Assembly (NCBI GenBank): GCA_003446975.1
Contig: DMAP01000061.1
Location: forward strand, 3,066 to 9,276
DNA length: 6,211 nucleotides
Direction: 5' to 3'
Source: Clostridiales bacterium
GTDB taxonomy: Bacteria > Bacillota > Clostridia > Tissierellales > Dethiosulfatibacteraceae
Shown here in pieces: positions 4,920 through 6,211 of the stretch. Position 1 is the stretch's first letter; each line of letters starts with the position of its first letter. The position numbers and the translations under genes are program-made. The notes beneath the pieces are model-generated. The model was not told where the DNA came from and searched no databases. It saw nothing but the letters and a program-made list of their open reading frames with translations.

Positions 4920-6211
4920 ATGGCACTCATGAATAAACAGTCGTATATTGAGAGTTTGAGGAAACTAGACATCAAAGTATATATGTTCGGCGAACTGGTG
5001 GAAAACCCAGTGGATCATCCCATCATCCGACCATCTATAAACTCCGTCGCTATGACTTATGAACTGGCCCACGACCCACTCTATGAAGATCTTATGACAG
5101 CGACATCAAATCTAACGGGAGAAAAAGTGAACAGATTCTGTCATATCCATCAAAGCACTGAGGACTTGGTAAAAAAAGTCAAAATGCAACGGCTGCTTGG
5201 GCAGAAGACAGCCGCTTGTTTCCAAAGATGTGTCGGAATGGACGCATTTAACGCCGTATATAGCACAACATATGATATCGACAAGGCACATGGGACTGAA
5301 TATCACAAAAACTTTGTAGATTATATGAAACAGGTTCAAGAAAATGATTGGACAGTTGACGGTGCTATGACTGATCCAAAAGGAGATAGAAGTTTATCTC
5401 CGAGTCAGCAGGAAGATCCAGACATGTTTGTAAGGGTAGTGGAAAGAAGAGAAGATGGAATTGTAGTCAGAGGTGCAAAAGTTCATCAGACAGGCTCTAT
5501 CAATTCCCATGAACACCTAATTATGCCTACAATCGCAATGGGTCCCCAAGACAAGGATTATGCCGTGTCTTTTGCTGTTCCTACAGGCTCTAAGGGCATA
5601 TACATGATTTATGGCCGACAATCATGCGACACCAGGAAACTGGAAGGTGGCACTATAGACGTGGGAAATAGCGAATTTGGAGGCCAAGAGGCGCTTGTTG
5701 TTTTTGATGATGTGTTTGTTCCAAATAACAGAATTTTTCTAAACGGAGAAACTGAATTTGCAGGGGTGTTGGTTGAAAGATTTGCGGGCTATCATAGACA
5801 AAGCTATGGTGGCTGCAAGGTAGGTGTCGGAGATGTGCTGATTGGCGCTGCGGCATTAGCGTCAGACTACAATGGTGTATCAAATGTATCCCACATCAAG
5901 GACAAGTTGATTGAAATGATGCACTTGAATGAAACATTGTATTGCTGCGGTATCGCCTGCTCTGCAGAGGGATATCCTACCGACGCAGGCAATTATCAGA
6001 TTGACCTGTTGCTGGCGAATGTCTGCAAGCAAAACGTGACAAGATACCCCTATGAAATCACAAGATTAGCAGAAGATATAGCTGGAGGGCTTATGGTGAC
6101 AATGCCTTCTGAGAAAGATTTTATGCATCCTGAGTTGGGACCGGTCTGCGAAAAGTTTTTTAAGGGCAATGCCAATGTTCCGACGATTGACCGGGCAAAG
6201 ATATTAAGGTT
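4920..6211 (+). CDS. abfD: 4-hydroxybutyryl-CoA dehydratase / vinylacetyl-CoA isomerase, 3'-truncated
   Basis: The frame starts at ATG 4920 and runs off the window after 430 codons; the family has about 485-490 residues, so roughly 55-60 are missing. The protein is very close to the Clostridium aminobutyricum AbfD type of the 4-hydroxyphenylacetate 3-hydroxylase (HpaB) superfamily. The four [4Fe-4S] ligands of AbfD are all recognisable: Cys100 and Cys104 in KTAACFQRCVGMDAF, and His292 and Cys299 in RFAGYHRQSYGGCKVG. Also present are DGAMTDPKGDRSLSPS (147-162), HQTGSINSHEH (189-199), GGQEALVVFDDVFVPN (254-269) with Glu257, and Tyr296/Lys300 next to the cluster cysteine. The enzyme is a cytosolic homotetramer with FAD and the cluster; it dehydrates 4-hydroxybutyryl-CoA to crotonyl-CoA and isomerises vinylacetyl-CoA. 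In 4-aminobutyrate fermenters the gene sits with 4-hydroxybutyrate dehydrogenase and a CoA-transferase, which may follow beyond the window. Ligand retention makes the iron-sulfur dehydratase far more likely than a flavin monooxygenase of the same superfamily. Confidence 0.5.
   Translation, partial: MALMNKQSYIESLRKLDIKVYMFGELVENPVDHPIIRPSINSVAMTYELAHDPLYEDLMTATSNLTGEKVNRFCHIHQSTEDLVKKVKMQRLLGQKTAACFQRCVGMDAFNAVYSTTYDIDKAHGTEYHKNFVDYMKQVQENDWTVDGAMTDPKGDRSLSPSQQEDPDMFVRVVERREDGIVVRGAKVHQTGSINSHEHLIMPTIAMGPQDKDYAVSFAVPTGSKGIYMIYGRQSCDTRKLEGGTIDVGNSEFGGQEALVVFDDVFVPNNRIFLNGETEFAGVLVERFAGYHRQSYGGCKVGVGDVLIGAAALASDYNGVSNVSHIKDKLIEMMHLNETLYCCGIACSAEGYPTDAGNYQIDLLLANVCKQNVTRYPYEITRLAEDIAGGLMVTMPSEKDFMHPELGPVCEKFFKGNANVPTIDRAKILR

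Overview
This 6.2 kb window is AT-rich, with strong GGAGG-type ribosome binding sites, U-tract hairpin terminators and extended -10 promoters. These features fit a Bacillota genome, most likely an anaerobic Clostridia-type fermenter. The strongest lineage clue is the last gene, an oxygen-sensitive 4-hydroxybutyryl-CoA dehydratase (AbfD type) of the kind used in clostridial 4-aminobutyrate/4-hydroxybutyrate fermentation. All genes lie on the + strand. No RNA gene, insertion sequence, CRISPR array or long repeat is visible.

Layout. (1) Positions 1-1080 hold the 3' part of a polytopic membrane protein of the SLC13/DASS (divalent anion:Na+ symporter) type; its 5' end lies outside the window. (2) Positions 1131-1895 encode an IclR-family regulator, with a possible promoter of its own in the preceding 50 bp and a strong terminator after it. 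(3) An intergenic region at 1941-2040 carries a well-formed promoter. Two tandem 15-bp palindromes of the form GTTC-N7-GAAC, spaced exactly 20 bp apart, lie just downstream of the expected transcription start. (4) Positions 2041-3264 encode an M20-family di-zinc amidohydrolase/peptidase, followed after 75 bp by a YfcC/DcuC-superfamily permease (3340-4746). The pair looks like a two-gene operon ending at a strong terminator. (5) A second promoter and a roughly 75-nt leader containing a 7-bp hairpin precede abfD (4920 to the window end), which is cut off at its 3' end.

How the genes may work together (inference). The IclR protein is the only regulator in view, and the doubled palindrome resembles targets of this family (for example PcaU/PcaR sites), so it probably controls the hydrolase-permease operon. 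A degenerate copy of the same palindrome overlaps the regulator's own putative -10, which would allow autoregulation. The permease would import an amino-acid-like, dipeptide or N-acyl substrate, and the M20 enzyme would hydrolyse it. AbfD converts 4-hydroxybutyryl-CoA to crotonyl-CoA. The adjacency raises the possibility that the imported compound feeds this C4 pathway, for example as an acylated or peptide-bound C4 amino acid. The sequence does not prove this link: a terminator and a separate promoter stand between the two units.
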